64,000 nucleotides of DNA from Paramecium sonneborni (Eukaryota; Ciliophora; Oligohymenophorea; Peniculida; Parameciidae). The DNA lies in assembly GCA_905182985.1 (NCBI GenBank), contig CAJJDN010000002.1:422876-486875 (forward strand), read 5' to 3'. Shown here piece after piece: positions 12,454 through 24,998 of this stretch (within the stretch, counting starts at the first letter, position 1; each line of letters begins with the position of its first letter). The translations under genes were made by a program, and so were the position numbers. Under the pieces are notes generated by a model that worked only from the letters and a program-made list of their open reading frames with translations, had not been told where the DNA came from and made no database searches.

Positions 12454-14451
12454 ATGATTTCTTCTTTTCAAAAAAAAATAAGTATGCAAGAATGTAGGGG
12501 GAATCATTTAAAATAAATTAGATCTCAAGGAAAAAAGTATTAGAAAAACTTTGAAATTCATTTGGGATATACAGATTTCGGAAATATTTTCTATAAATAT
12601 ATTTAGGTCTTATTTATTAAAAAAATTGAATAATGATTAAAGTAATAAGTATTGAAATATGAATAAAAAATCATAAACTACTCATAAAAATAAAGTCATT
12701 TTATTAAATTATAACCTGTCATATTATAGGAATGGAGAATGTTTTAACTTAAAAAAAAAAAAAAATAAACAATAAGGCAGTCTTCGATGATAAAATTAAT
12801 TAATTTAACGTCAAATTTATTTGTTGATATAAATTATTTTAAATTAATTCATTTTTGGATTATTAACAATTCTTTGGATTTTAGGTATGAGATTAAAATG
12901 AGGATGAGTTCATAATATCAATAAAAAAAATGGGATGATTTAAAATTTTTGAATAGTTTCGAAAATCTCATTTTTCATGAAAGTCTAATAATAATTTAAA
13001 TTAATTTTTTAGAATGGCTTTCAATTTTCATTCTATTCTTATTAAAGTCAAAAAAATTAGAAGTTACAGTAAGAGTGTTTGATTTCTGTTATTAAGGTAT
13101 AGAATATTACTAAATAATTACATAAAGTATATTTAATTTAATTACCATTCAAGTGCTTCTAGTTGAAGAATACAAATGATAGTAATAAGCAAAATTATTT
13201 ATGATAATAATTAAATCTCTATGTTTATTACGTTTTTATTTATTAATGTTATTTAAAATTGATTGCATAAATATAAAACAAAGTAAAAAGCTAACGTTGA
13301 CAAACGAAGCAAAATTTCCTATTTTGGTTAGAATCATAGAAAGCAATTCTTGTAATGCTATTCCTTCCTTTTCATTATTGAAATAAAAAGAAAAAAAGAA
13401 TTTTCAGATACTACATAAATTAAACTCGAAACCAGACAGCCTTATCAGGATTGATGCAATAGAATTCGATGAAATTAAACTTGATACTTTCGTAATTTGA
13501 TTATATTCTAATTGTAAGTCTGTTCCACCGTTCTGGAACGAAAGAATTAAAGGTTCCTTAGAGACATAATCTCAATCTCTGGCATTGAATACAAATATAT
13601 CCGAGTCTAGTTCTTTTGCTTCTTATTGTAGGTCTCCATCCATGAATCAAACCTTTCAGGATCAAAATCAAGTTTAAAATAATACAATTGAAAACTCAAT
13701 TAACAATTAAGTTTAACAAAATGGGATTGATCAAGATAATTAAAGTGTTTAATAAAATTCTAAGTAACAAATCAACTCTTAATAATCTATATAAGTAATA
13801 GGTTCTACAAAATTAGCAGATGAAAACAAATTTTAGCAATCCTATCAATCAAATTTATAAAAATCTATAAGCAATTTCGAATCTTATGGTTATATTTCTA
13901 CTAATCAAACCTAATAATAAATTCTTAAGATCCCAAAAGATATGAACAACTTCTTAGATTAAATTGACTCTTCAAATAGTCCATTTCAACTCTAAACTAC
14001 CTCTTAATTGTAATCATAAACTCATTCGCAAATAAACTTTCCTGATAATGTTTAATAAGATATAAGCATCAGTGAAACTACTTCCATTTAAAGATTTGAT
14101 AATAGAAAATTATCCTACCTACAATAAAGCAGATTATAGTTTAATGAAAAACCAAAATTAAAAATTTCATCAACTTTAATCAATAATTCTAGATCAAATA
14201 ACAAAATTCAATAAGATTTAATTAAAAACAAGGAACTTGAAATTTAGTTATAAAAATAAATTGTAAATCTTTAATAACTATATAGGCTGAGTTATAATTA
14301 AATAAAGAAGCATTATAATAAGAACTTATAAAATTGGAGTTTAAAAAGTTATTCAATTCTAAAAATTTAGATTCTTTTAACCAAAAACACTTTTTTATAT
14401 AGCATATACTTTTAATAAGTGTTTTTTGTCTTATAATAGGAAGTTTTATGA
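12454..14451 (+). CDS. hypothetical protein with Gln/Asn/Ser-rich C-terminal half
   Basis: Frame 1 from ATG 12454 (MISSFQKKISMQECRGNH) to TGA 14449-14451, interrupted by in-frame TGAs that disappear if introns of about 36 nt (near 12607-12642), 30 nt (near 13160-13189) and 27 nt (13492-13518) are removed; about 634 residues result. The N-terminal half has hydrophobic segments (FLEWLSIFILFLL, SLCLLRFYLLMLF). The C-terminal half is low-complexity and rich in Gln, Asn and Ser, with a short coiled coil near the end (KNKELEIQLQKQIVNLQQ). No family recognised. The 27-nt intron is well supported, the first two less so. Confidence 0.45.
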
Positions 14452-14645
14452 AATAATATATCCCGTAATTTTGACTCATTTAATATTTGAAAACCATATT
14501 CTTGTATATTATAATTATGATCATTCTTGTATTATTTAATTTTAGAATTATAGATATAGATATATAATAATTTAATTAAATTAAATATAATTTCTGGAAT
14601 AATTTTAAAATACAATTATTTTAGACTTTATAATATTATTTCAGT

Positions 14646-15240
14646 TCAAGCCTTTTTGCTTTTTTATGTATCAAACTATTTTTTCAGATTGTTATATGAT
14701 GTAATTATTTATTAAAATGGAACAATAATCCAAACTGGATTCGCAGCAACAAAAAATATCCAAAAATAAAAAATATTTGCAAAAGTAAATGTGAAGCAAC
14801 CTTATTGACAAACATCTTTAAAATCTCTAGACCATTCATTAGATACAAAGAATATAGTTCCCATTATCTATATAGCTGAAGTCAATCCAATCAAATAATT
14901 TGTTAAAATCTCATTTTTTTAATATTTAATTCTTAAAGCAATCCATACACATAAGGGTCCCATAATATAAAATTCAATAGCTGAAATTGTCATCAATGTA
15001 GGCTCTTTTAATGGATATCTCAAATCTAATTCACTATATTTTTAGAAGAGCCTTAATAAATAATACAATTATTGATTACCATTAATGTTATTGCCAATAT
15101 CCGACTGTACCATCCAAATATAAATGAATCCAAATTCCATTAAAAATAAACCAATAATACTAAAAGTTAGGTCCTTTTATTAATAATAATGAAATAAGTA
15201 TGAATCCCGCTAATATAAGATTATCAGAACAAAATATCAT
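14646..15240 (-). CDS. EBP-like sterol delta8-delta7 isomerase family protein
   Basis: ATG 15238-15240 (MIFCSDNLILAGFILIS), TGA 14646-14648, with one 28-nt intron at 15052-15079; 188 residues. Several blocks match the emopamil-binding-protein family in order: WIHLYLDGTVGYW (His plus acidic residue of the active-site region), KYSELDLRYP, IEFYIMGPLCVW, FFVSNEWSRDF and YFWIFFVAANPVWIIVP. EBP enzymes shift the sterol B-ring double bond in the ER membrane; EBP-like paralogues can lack activity. The second conserved Glu sits about three residues nearer the GPL motif than in the human enzyme as I remember it, so activity is not assured. Five hydrophobic spans are visible. Family call is strong. Confidence 0.8.
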
Positions 15241-15346
15241 TTAAAAAATATTATTAAAATATTAATACTTATAGATTTCTATTATAGTTGAGTTTAACAA
15301 ACATTATCCAATAGAATAATTATATTACTATGAAATAATTGATATA

Positions 15347-17022
15347 TCATTTTTTGTGATTTTTAACTTTAATTTCTTCTCTTAATTATTCTATAAGTTT
15401 TTCTTCTTCTAATTCATCCTCTTCATCTTCTTTAATTGGTAATTCATCAAACATATCTTCATCATCTTTAATAGAAGATTAATCCATTGAATGATTAGTA
15501 TGAGATTATGTAAGTTATTTTTTTGGTTTTACTCTTACATTTCTTTTCAAAAACTCTTAATCATTAATATCAGAAACTGCATTAACAATTGATTTATTTA
15601 ATAATTCTTATTATTGCTAAAATAAAATAGAAAATAAATACTGTCACAGATAAATTAAGTAGTTTTTCTTTAACAACATCTATAATGGCTTAAAATCCTT
15701 AATTTTTTTATAATCCTAATTTTTTTAATCCTCTTGACATCCAATTTCTAAGTTTATTCTCTAATAATCCAGCTATTGTAGCTTTCTCTTCAACTTCTTA
15801 AACTAATTTATCTTATTCAAATTAATCTTCTTTTTATCTATATGTTTCAACTTAAAATTCTTTATCCATATCAGTATATTATTATTTTAAATTAGAAAAT
15901 GAAGTTAAGAGTTCTTAATTTTCACTTTTCAATGCATTAATCTTTTTTTCATAATCTGATATTGAAATTAAAAGATGTGCATAAGTTTATTCTCTTCCTA
16001 AAAACTTTTAAACAATATCATTAGCATCTGTAATACCTGTTGATGCTTTAATCTTTTAAAATGTCATTTCTAAATCTTAATATTAAGCAATTCCTCTTTA
16101 CATTTTGTTTTTTAGAAATGAATTTAGAAATTTATGAACTAAAAGTAATTTTCTCCATTTTTTCAATGCACTGTCTTTTATATCTTTTGCTGCTACTTCA
16201 GCAATTTCTTATTATCTTTTTATTCTATCATCTCTCTTCTATTCTATATCTTATCTTTATCTTAAATCATCTTTAAATCTTTATAAATTCTTTTCTCTAT
16301 TCTTATTTTGTTATTGAATGCCTTCTGTAACTTCTTTTAAAGCCATTAAAGTTTTACTATATACTTCTTAAATTTATTAAGTTCTGAATATATAGATGAT
16401 TATTTTACTTATATGTGCTACTATGAAATTATTGAAGAGCTAATTAAAGATGTCTTTCATATTAGTTTGCTCTAAGTTAGTAGACCAATTGATCTTTCTT
16501 CATTCTATTTAACATATGTTCAAAGATTTTCCTATCATATTAACTTTCACTTAAAAGTTTATGTTAGTCTTCCAATTTTTACTGCAATTCTTTCTCTTTC
16601 ACTTATAAATTATTTTAAGTTTAGTTATATTGGTCTACTTAAATTGTCATTTAATCAATCTCCTTTCTCATATTTTCTATATCTTTTTCCTTTTTAATCC
16701 CATTAATTTTCATTGAATCACAACTTTTTTTTAAATCTGTCAGATTAACATGAACTTCATGTGCTTCATTTACTTTCTACCATAACTAATTATAAAACCT
16801 TCTAATCTTCTATTTATTTTGGATAATAATCATCATCAAAACCTAAAACTGATTATAGATCATTTTTTTTTATTAGTTTATCAACAGACTTAATCACAGC
16901 TAACTTTCGATATTTATCGTAATCATTCTTTTTACTTTGTCTCGTGCTTGATTTATTTGAATATAAACGTATCTAGTATTTTATATTTTAATATTTACAT
17001 CTGGAAGTTCCACTGCAGACAT
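15347..17022 (-). CDS. outer dynein arm docking-complex-type coiled-coil protein (ODAD1/ODAD3-like)
   Basis: ATG 17020-17022 (MSAVELPDIRLYSNKSS), TGA 15347-15349. Four introns of 26, 22, 25 and 25 nt leave exactly 525 residues. Nearly the whole protein is coiled coil (KEKDIENMRKEIDQMTIQVD, FSNLKQQYTDMDKEFQVETY). A block MTFQKIKASTGITDANDIVQ followed by KFLGREQTYAHLL matches the conserved element of the CCDC114/CCDC151 docking-complex family ('I..ATG...  ..V..F'). The C-terminus is acidic (EDEEDELEEEKLIEQL). Family members anchor outer dynein arms on axonemal doublets, which fits a ciliate. Which paralogue it is cannot be decided by eye. Confidence 0.6.
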
Positions 17023-17206
17023 TCTACTATATCAAATTTCAATAAATATTATTTATTCTAATTAAAAATAAATCATATATATTTTAATCATATCTTACTA
17101 TTTATTATGCTCATAAATTTAATATGTATCCTATTTTCATAGAAAATTCAATCTTTCAAAGAATTAATATATATAATTATTATTATAGTTTATTATTCTA
17201 AATTAA

Positions 17207-19037
17207 ATGGATTAGATTGATATAAATTAGGATTCTCCTAGATTAAATGAGGCATTAAGATAAATAAATTGGAATATCGATGATTTAAAATAAATATCAA
17301 TAGACTAAATGAGAACAGAACCTAGATTCTCATTATATGATAATAATATTTTAAATTATCTATGGATTTAATATGAAGAATCTCGTAAACTTAAGTTATA
17401 GATAATTTAAATAATGAAAAATAAAATTATTGAAAATGAAGAGCATGTTTCAAAAATAAGATTATTATAAGAATAGCCAATATAAAATATTGAATTGAAT
17501 AATCTAATTAAAAAACAATAATAATATCATATTGATATGTAATTTGAATATGATGTTTAAATCACTTAATATACTAAAGAATTAAAGGCAAAAGAAGTTT
17601 AATTAAAAGAATTTGAGTATAATTCATAGAAAGAAGCAGTTGAAAAATAAAATTAATATCAATTATAATAAGAGTAACTAAAATTTCATGCTGAATTTTA
17701 AGAATTTTTAAAAATATAAAAATCAAAAGAAGATGAATATGAAAAAAAGTAGAAAGAAGGTTAATTTATAACAGAGGAATAATATAAATAAAAGGTTAAA
17801 GAGTTTGATAGATTAAAATTATTAAAGGAATAATAAAAATAAAAAATTAAAGAAGAAAGAGAAAAATAATTATAAGATAGAATGTAAATGATGGAAAAAT
17901 ATTATGAATCAAAAATAATTAAAATGATTGAAAAAGAAAAAAAAAGACAAAAATTAATGGAGTAAGAAAGAAAATTTAGAGATGAATAAAAAAAAGAAAA
18001 ATAGGAAAAACTTTAATAAAGAATAGATGATAATAAAAAAAGATTGACTAAAAATTTAAATGAAGAATAAAAAAATAATGAAAGAAAATAAATTGAAGCT
18101 AATTCAAGATTAGAGGCTATGAAACGAGAGATAGAATTTATTAATTTATAAAAGAAAACTAAATTCGAAAAAAAATTAAAATTAAAAGAAATTTATAAAA
18201 AACAATAAGAAAAGATTGAAGAAGAGAAAAGATAAAAATTAATTGAAAAATTTAAAGAAATTGATGAAAAGTTAGAATTAAATTAATTATATAAATAAAT
18301 GAATCTTTAAGATTAATAAAAATTAAGAGAAGAAAATGAAATTTTAAGAATGAAAATTTTAAGAGAAAATGATGAAAGACTTATAGAGAAAACTATAAAA
18401 ATATAGTTGAGAATGAAAGCTAAAATAGAAAAAGCTTAATAAATTTAGCACTAAAATTAAATAGAAATAAAAGAAAAATAATTTGAAAATATGATAAGAA
18501 AAATAGATTAAGAAGAAGATTATATTATTTAATAAAGAAAGAGATAGATTGAAAAAGAATTTGTTATGAAAAAAATTTAATAAAAAAAATAAAAAATTGA
18601 TCAATTAATTAAATAGAAATAATAAGTAGATTAGAATATTATAAAAAATAGGTAAAAAAGTATAATGAAAAAGGAAGAATTAAAAATTAAATTTTAAGAA
18701 GAGATGAGAAAGGAGTTTAAAAAAAATTAATTGAAAAAATAGAATGTGGTATAAGTACCTCCATTAAACATCTAAAATAAAGAAGAATAAATTAATGATA
18801 AAAAAGTTAATTTAAACTTTGAAATAATTTAGGTAAGTCTTATTATATTAATCAAAGCTATTAGATGAAGAGTTTTAGAGAGAATAATAGAGATTACAAA
18901 TTATAAAAGATGTTACTGAAAATGAATAACGTAATAAACTTTTGTAGGATTTTTAAATTGAAAAAGAAAAATTTGATATTTTAATAGAAATGAAAAGAAA
19001 ATAGTATTATGAGTTGCAACAGTAACAAAATTAATGA
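17207..19037 (+). CDS. long Lys/Glu/Gln-rich coiled-coil protein
   Basis: ATG 17207 (MDQIDINQDSPRLNEALRQ), one 25-nt intron at 18833-18857 (GTAAGT...CAAAG), TGA 19035-19037; 601 residues. From about residue 60 to the end it is an almost continuous charged helix (KEKQEKLQQRIDDNKKRL, REENEILRMKILRENDERLI). A short proline-containing break (VVQVPPLNIQNKEEQ) precedes the last coiled coil. It is divergent from the docking-complex gene, with 184 nt between start codons. Such proteins in ciliates are often cytoskeletal, but no specific family signature is visible. Confidence 0.7.
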
Positions 19038-19358
19038 AATTAAAATATGTTTTATATATAATTTTTTGTAGATTCCGTTCTTCTAGAATACTTTTCTTAA
19101 CATGATTATTCATAGAAATAATTAAATAAAAAAAAGTTACTCATTGAAAAACTATATAAATCAAATTTTGTATAACAAATTAATAAAATAAAATTTTATT
19201 TTATGAAAATGAATTCTAAACTTATTAATTATCAATTAAACTTTATTTTATAAAAGAATTTCATTAGTTTTTGGGTTTTTTGTGAGTTTTTTTTGAAATA
19301 TTCATTAATAAATATTATCATTTTTTATAAATTTTTAACACTAAATAAATTAAATAAA
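19038..19358. other. non-coding gap
   Basis: 321 nt between two + strand genes, very AT-rich with T runs and a G/T stretch (GTTTTTGGGTTTTTTGTGAG) around 19270-19295. No convincing ORF on either strand under the ciliate code. It probably holds the 3' end of the coiled-coil gene and the promoter of the next one. Confidence 0.4.
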
Positions 19359-19789
19359 ATGTAAGAACGACTTAAAGAAGAACTACTCTCACCTTAATTT
19401 AAAGAATTAGAACAAGAGCTTTCTACTTAAGAATGCCGAAAATTTTCAAGTATATCTGCTGTTGAATTCAACACTCCTGAAACAAAATATAGATCAACTA
19501 TAGGTCCCAATAAAATGGATATGTCTAAGGAGGCAAATTAATTGCATTTTAGGAATAGAACAGCCAAATTTGAAGATGAATAAAATCAACTCTATATAGA
19601 AATTAAAAATTTATATGAAAAGAGATAGTTCGATGTACCAACTCTTATGGAACCAAAAATCTTATTTAAGACATAAACTGTTCCAACTAAATTTATGTAT
19701 ATTGTTATTATCATAGAAATTTATTCATAGCATCAAGAGAAGATAAAATCAAGTTCAATCATAATCACAATTTAATGATTAGGTGTTGA
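19359..19789 (+). CDS. small hypothetical protein
   Basis: ATG 19359 (MQERLKEELLSPQFKELEQE), a 20-nt intron (GTATATTGTTATTATCATAG) near the 3' end, and TGA 19787-19789; 136 residues. The N-terminus is a short charged helix, the middle is Ser/Thr-rich (SSISAVEFNTPETKYR) and the C-terminus is INLFIASREDKIKFNHNHN. Without the intron the frame would end 10 codons earlier; the spliced tail looks more natural and 20 nt is within the Paramecium range. No domain recognised. Confidence 0.6.
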
Positions 19790-19840
19790 TCGACAAAATG
19801 CACATAGCTAATTAATAAAGTCTAAAGAATTTATTATCTT

Positions 19841-20737
19841 ATGAATTTTGATATTAATTTAGATATATAATAAAACTTTATTGATCATAATAAATTTTAT
19901 TATTTCTATATCATAATAGGTATTTTTATATTATTACTAAAAATATTTATTTACTATTATTCTTAATTTAGAGAGAAAAATACTGTCTATCTGAAATTAT
20001 ATGTTTCAATATCTTTAAAAGATTTCTAAGAGGTTATAAATTAAATTTATCTAACAAGAACATTTTTGCTATTTAGTAAAATAGTTACTGTCAGCTTTAA
20101 ATATATTTAACCATTTTTAATAATAATAAAATATTAATAATCAATTTAAAAAATACTGTTTATTAATTTTAGCATTATAGTGATTGTAAGGAATTTTTAT
20201 TATGGTGTTACCTTAGAATTTATATAGAGTGTATTCATTTGAATTTATTATTTAGTGTTGCCTTATTTATCAAAGAATTTATTCTATTAATACTTGAATG
20301 TTAATAATTAACCATTATTTAAGGAATGTCTAAAGGAATAGAAAAAAGTAAGATTATTTTATGATTTAATAGTAATAGTTTTTGAATTCTTTTTGTTAGT
20401 ATTTTATATTTAATTTTTAAATTATTAAAATCAAAAAGGACAAAAGTTTATTGAATACTAAAAAAAATATAAACTTAATTTTAATAGATTCTTCTTTAGA
20501 TTAAATTAACTTATGTTTATGCTAATTTATTATCAGTTAATTAATTTATACCCAAGTTTTTATAAAATTGAAGAAGATTCATAATAGCCAAATAATCTAG
20601 TTAAAAAATTAAAGAAATAATTTATTTTCACTTAAGAGAAAGATGCATAAAATCAGCAAAATGGATCATATTAAAATATATTGATCCAAATAAATTATTT
20701 GGATTAAAAATTTATTAAATGGAAATAAAAAAATTGA
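19841..20737 (+). CDS. multi-pass membrane protein, family unknown
   Basis: ATG 19841 (MNFDINLDIQQNFIDHNKF), a 27-nt intron (GTGTATTC...TTTAG, near 20227-20253) and a first TGA at 20735-20737 give 289 residues. Hydrophobic spans: FYYFYIIIGIFILLLKIFIY, LLFSKIVTVSFKYIQPFLII, INFSIIVIVRNFYYGV, LFYDLIVIVFEFFLLVFYI and LMFMLIYYQLINLYPSFY. A polar Gln/Asn-rich tail follows. The same frame remains coding-like for 22 more codons after this TGA, up to a second TGA at 20804-20806 (see findings). The start codon lies 51 nt after the preceding stop. Family not recognised. Confidence 0.6.
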
Positions 20738-20931
20738 ATAAAGATATTTTTAGAAACAGATAATCAAATTGAGATTTATTTAGATAATAAAATAATTAAG
20801 AAATGATTTGATTTTATATAAAATAAAACTTTACTCCTAAATTTATAAAATATTAAAAACTATGAAAAAAGTGATAAATTTTTTTAACTTAAGAGTATTT
20901 TAATGAAATAGAATATTTTATTCATAATTTA

Positions 20932-23900
20932 TCTTTGTAAAACCTCTTAGGTATACCTTTTTCTGGATTAATCTTAATTATATAAAATTGATTTACTTTA
21001 TAATATAATTTTTTGCAAAATTCTTCAAGTTATGAGAAAGGAATAGATATAGCACCAAGTCCCATATAAGCAGCTACATTATTTAAAGCACTTGCAGGTA
21101 ATGCTGTTAATTATAGTAATGATGATGTAATCCCACAAGTAAAACCATAACTTCCCTCAATCAAACCATATAACTTATATAAATTGAATAAATATTACAA
21201 AACCATTGTTTGAGATAAAAGGTTTACTAAATATATCAATGATGCCATTTGTAAAGGAACTAGCCGCTTTTGTTATATCAAGTGAACTATAAGCTTAAAA
21301 TAATATCCTAAAAGTTGATAGTTGTTAACTGATTAAAAATTATATAAAATCTTATTTTGATGTTTGATTAAACTAATAAAAATATAAAACCTAATTTGTA
21401 GCTAAAATTAAATTATTAAAGGATCCAAATTTTAATACTTGAGTTTTCAGTCCCTCTACTTCCAAACCTTCTGAATCAAATGAAACTATAAATTATATTG
21501 GAAACAACTCCACTTATAAATTAAAAGCTTCTTTTTATTTTATTATTTCAAATGATTCGTCATCATCATCATTACTAAAGTTTGAAGCTGCTTCTTTACA
21601 TTATACTTAAAATGATTTTAATAATTCTTAAAATTGATTTCCAGATAGACAAATTCTTAAAGGTTTTAATTTTACATTTAACGCAAGACTATTTTAATCA
21701 AACTAAATTATCAAATCTAAAAATAAGCTTTCCTTTATTAAAGCACTTGATATTTCTTCAAATTCATTAAAATCTTCCTCATCAAGTATATATTTAAATT
21801 TACTCTATTAAAGTTAATCCAAAATATATGCTCTACTTATTTTTAATTGACAACATTTATCTCCTAAATATAATTATGTATAATAGACGTTTACTTCAAA
21901 ATTATGAGATTAGTTTGTTATAGATAAATAATCACATTATATTTCAAAATTTTTTGATTTCATTTCTATTTTATCTAATTTTTAATATTCTTTTTTCTCT
22001 ATAACCTTTTTTTTAACAAAATCCTTATCTATATGTTCATAATGATCTATTAAATCAATAATTATCTGTTTAGAAATATCGAAAATTTAAATAGAATCTA
22101 TTTTTAATAATTTTTTTCTTTATAATTCAATTTTTTAAATTTATCCTATTTTTTTAAATTTATCTAAACTTATTAATTAATCATTTCTATCACTAGTATT
22201 CTCATTTTAAAAATAAACCTAAACTTCTTCAATTTAAATTAAATCCTCTTTGATAAGCATATTATTAATTATCAAAATTGATCTTGTCCAAGATGGATAT
22301 TGTACTTTTGTATAATTTAATTTAGCTTAACCTTTTTTTTATAGAATTATTTCCTCATTATAAAAAGGTAATATATCAATCATTATTTATTTAAATAAGA
22401 CAATCACTTCTGATTTCTTATTTTATAGATTATCCTATTATTAAGGTTTATTTATATATTATATTGAATTAATGAATTTTTAAATACAAAAGTTCAATTT
22501 ATCAAAATTAAAATTTGTTAAATTAAATTTAAGAGCTGAAAATTCAAGATTCAAATTATTTTATTTCATAATTAGAGTGAATATCCACTTATCTTATGCC
22601 TAATTCATCAATAAAATTTATGAATTATCTTTATAAAAAACATTTAAATCTTCTAGCAATACAAATTAATAATCGATAGTAAAATAATATTTGAATTGGT
22701 TTAAACATAGATAAATAGTTTAATATAAATTTACTTCTATGATTTTTATTTTAGTGCAAAAGTAAATATTTTATTGCTTTTTTTAATTAGGTTATATTCC
22801 TTTTGAATTACCATTAAAAACTTAGTTTAGATCAGAAATCATTTTATAAAAATTATCAAAGTAATTAGGATTTAATATAACACCATCTATTTACAACTCT
22901 AAATGCTATTCTTGTTTCGATTTACATTCTTTTAAATATTAAATTATTGATGTTTTATTTTATCCATCAAATTATATTTATTTAGATATTTAAGGTTTAA
23001 GTTGTGAGCCAAAATAACCATTAAGATTGTTTATTTATAATTATTTATCTAGCCCATAAATATTTTCACATCCAAATTTGATTTAATTTTTATATTAATA
23101 AGTTTAATTTTCCAATTAATCGTTTATATCTGAAGTTTTAAGAAAAAAGTCATAAATATTTAATTAAATATAATCATCTTCTACTATTTGAGTACTTAAA
23201 CTCATTGTAGGTTACAAATTGTTAATTCGATAAAATATAGAAAAATTTGTTTTCGATATTTGAAATTATGTTTAGGATATTTATTAATTGTTTTAATTAA
23301 CTGAGTTTTGTGTATAAATATTAAGAATTTTCATCATAAACTCAAGCTAATTTTAATCTAGGATTAAATTAAAAGGTGTTAAGTCCATTCTAATTTGGCT
23401 ATCTATTATTTCTAATTTTATAGGACTAATAAATTATGTTGAAGAAAAAGAAGCAAATATTATTGGTTCTTATGTTTAAATTTCATAACTTTCCTTACTT
23501 AAATCCTTCTAAGTATACTAATCTTTTCCTGATTTCATTATTATTTTACAAAAGAATTTTTAATAATTAATCATATCGAATTCTTAATCTTGTTTTTCCT
23601 TACAATCTTCTAAACTTTTAAATAATTATTCCAATTAATATAACTAATAAATTAACACTGAGCCAATAAAAATGTTTAGTTTGTTATGTTTTATTACATT
23701 TATATCACATATAGAAATTGAGAAATAGTTTTCTAGGTCAATTTTAAAATTTCTTTCTTTTAAATTAAATTATTTCTCAACTTCAACATTAGTAATATAT
23801 AGAGTTAGACCATAAAAATTACAATTCAAAAATTCTTTTTATTCATTCAAATATTTAACAGAAGTATAGAAATCTTAGATTTTATTATTTGGAATATCTT

Positions 23901-24998
23901 CTACAATTATGGTGCTCTCAAAAATTTCTTCTTGATTTTAATTTTTATTAATTAAATTTTACTTAAAGTATTCTTCTAATTTATATTTGTTTAAATTTAT
24001 TATCTTCCTTTCTGCTAATTATTATTTATTTGAATTTTTAATTTATTAAAAATTGCTACTTATTCTTAATGCTTCTTAAATAGTTTTATCTCTTTATTCT
24101 AAAACTTAAGCACTTTATGCAAATAATTATGAAATTTGATCCAATTGATTTAGAGATACAATTATTTGTAGTTGTTCTGCTTAAATTTTAATTTTTGGTT
24201 CTGTATCCTATGTTAAATAAGCATTTAATTTTATAGCATTATCCATTTATCCTATCTATTTATCATTTAGAAATAGCTTAAATTAATCTATTATGGCTAA
24301 AAATAGTATTTAATTGCTTATTTAAGACTTTTGCATTGTACAATTAATTTTATTTATTACAAATGATAAACTTGATATATTCTTTGATTTTAATTTTCCT
24401 GTAAATTTAATTCTTAAATTTTTAATATCTACTTTAACATTTCCAAAAATGCTATCAATAAATCTTAAGAACATAACTGTTTTTGATGAAGTTTTAGTTT
24501 ATTCGCTTGATTGAGTTGGAGGTTTAGTTTCATTTTAAAATTAAGAATCACTATCTTAATTCTAAAATATATAAAAATATTTATACTAATATTTCCTTTT
24601 TTAATTCTTCAATCTACATATAAACACTTTTGTTCACTAAATCTTCAACTTCTAAAGATTCTAAGACTTCTTCTTATTTAACTTAAGTGTTTAAATCTAA
24701 TATTAAATCTACATCATTCAATTATAATTGTAATTTTTCAAGTTTTATAAATTCTATCATTAAATAAGATTTTACTAATAGATATTTCTTAGAGTGTATT
24801 TGTTTTCATTATTCCATTTAAATATTTAGTGTTTAATTTAATATCTGAAATTCCTTTATTTAAATCTATTATTGCTATTTTCTGCTCGAATAAATTTTCA
24901 AAATTATAGTCAATAATAGGCTGTAATGTTTTTTCAATTATTTTTGATTTTGCTTTAGAAAAAAGTCCTCCAAAAAAGGAAAACATAGGTTCAAACAT
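20932..24998 (-). CDS. short VPS13-like (chorein N-terminal) lipid-transfer protein
   Basis: ATG 24996-24998 (MFEPMFSFFGGLFSKAKSK), TGA 20932-20934; about 1,300 residues with several short introns (a 22-nt one near 24740-24765 is clear). The N-terminus matches a chorein domain: YNFENLFEQKIAIIDLNKGI, LNTKYLN, then KLQLQLNDVDLILDL. The C-terminus has the VPS13 end pattern: small-residue segment LPASALNNVAAYMGLGAISI, then QFYIIKINPEKGIPKRFY. The middle is beta-rich and low in recognisable motifs. VPS13 proteins are rod-like bridges moving bulk lipid between membranes and usually exceed 3,000 residues, so this is a short form. Family call fairly sure; exon boundaries in the middle were only sampled. 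Confidence 0.65.

Noticed and set aside
14222..14479. Minus-strand 85-codon ORF
   Set aside because: It overlaps the C-terminal exon of the + strand Gln/Asn-rich gene and lacks any domain-like pattern.
16061..16276. Plus-strand Leu/Phe-rich 71-codon ORF
   Set aside because: Antisense of coiled coil (Glu/Lys codons) in the docking-complex-like gene always reads as Leu/Phe/Ser; the coding strand is minus.
18359..19113. Minus-strand hydrophobic ORFs
   Set aside because: Shadows of the Lys/Glu/Gln coiled-coil gene on the + strand and its 3' flank.
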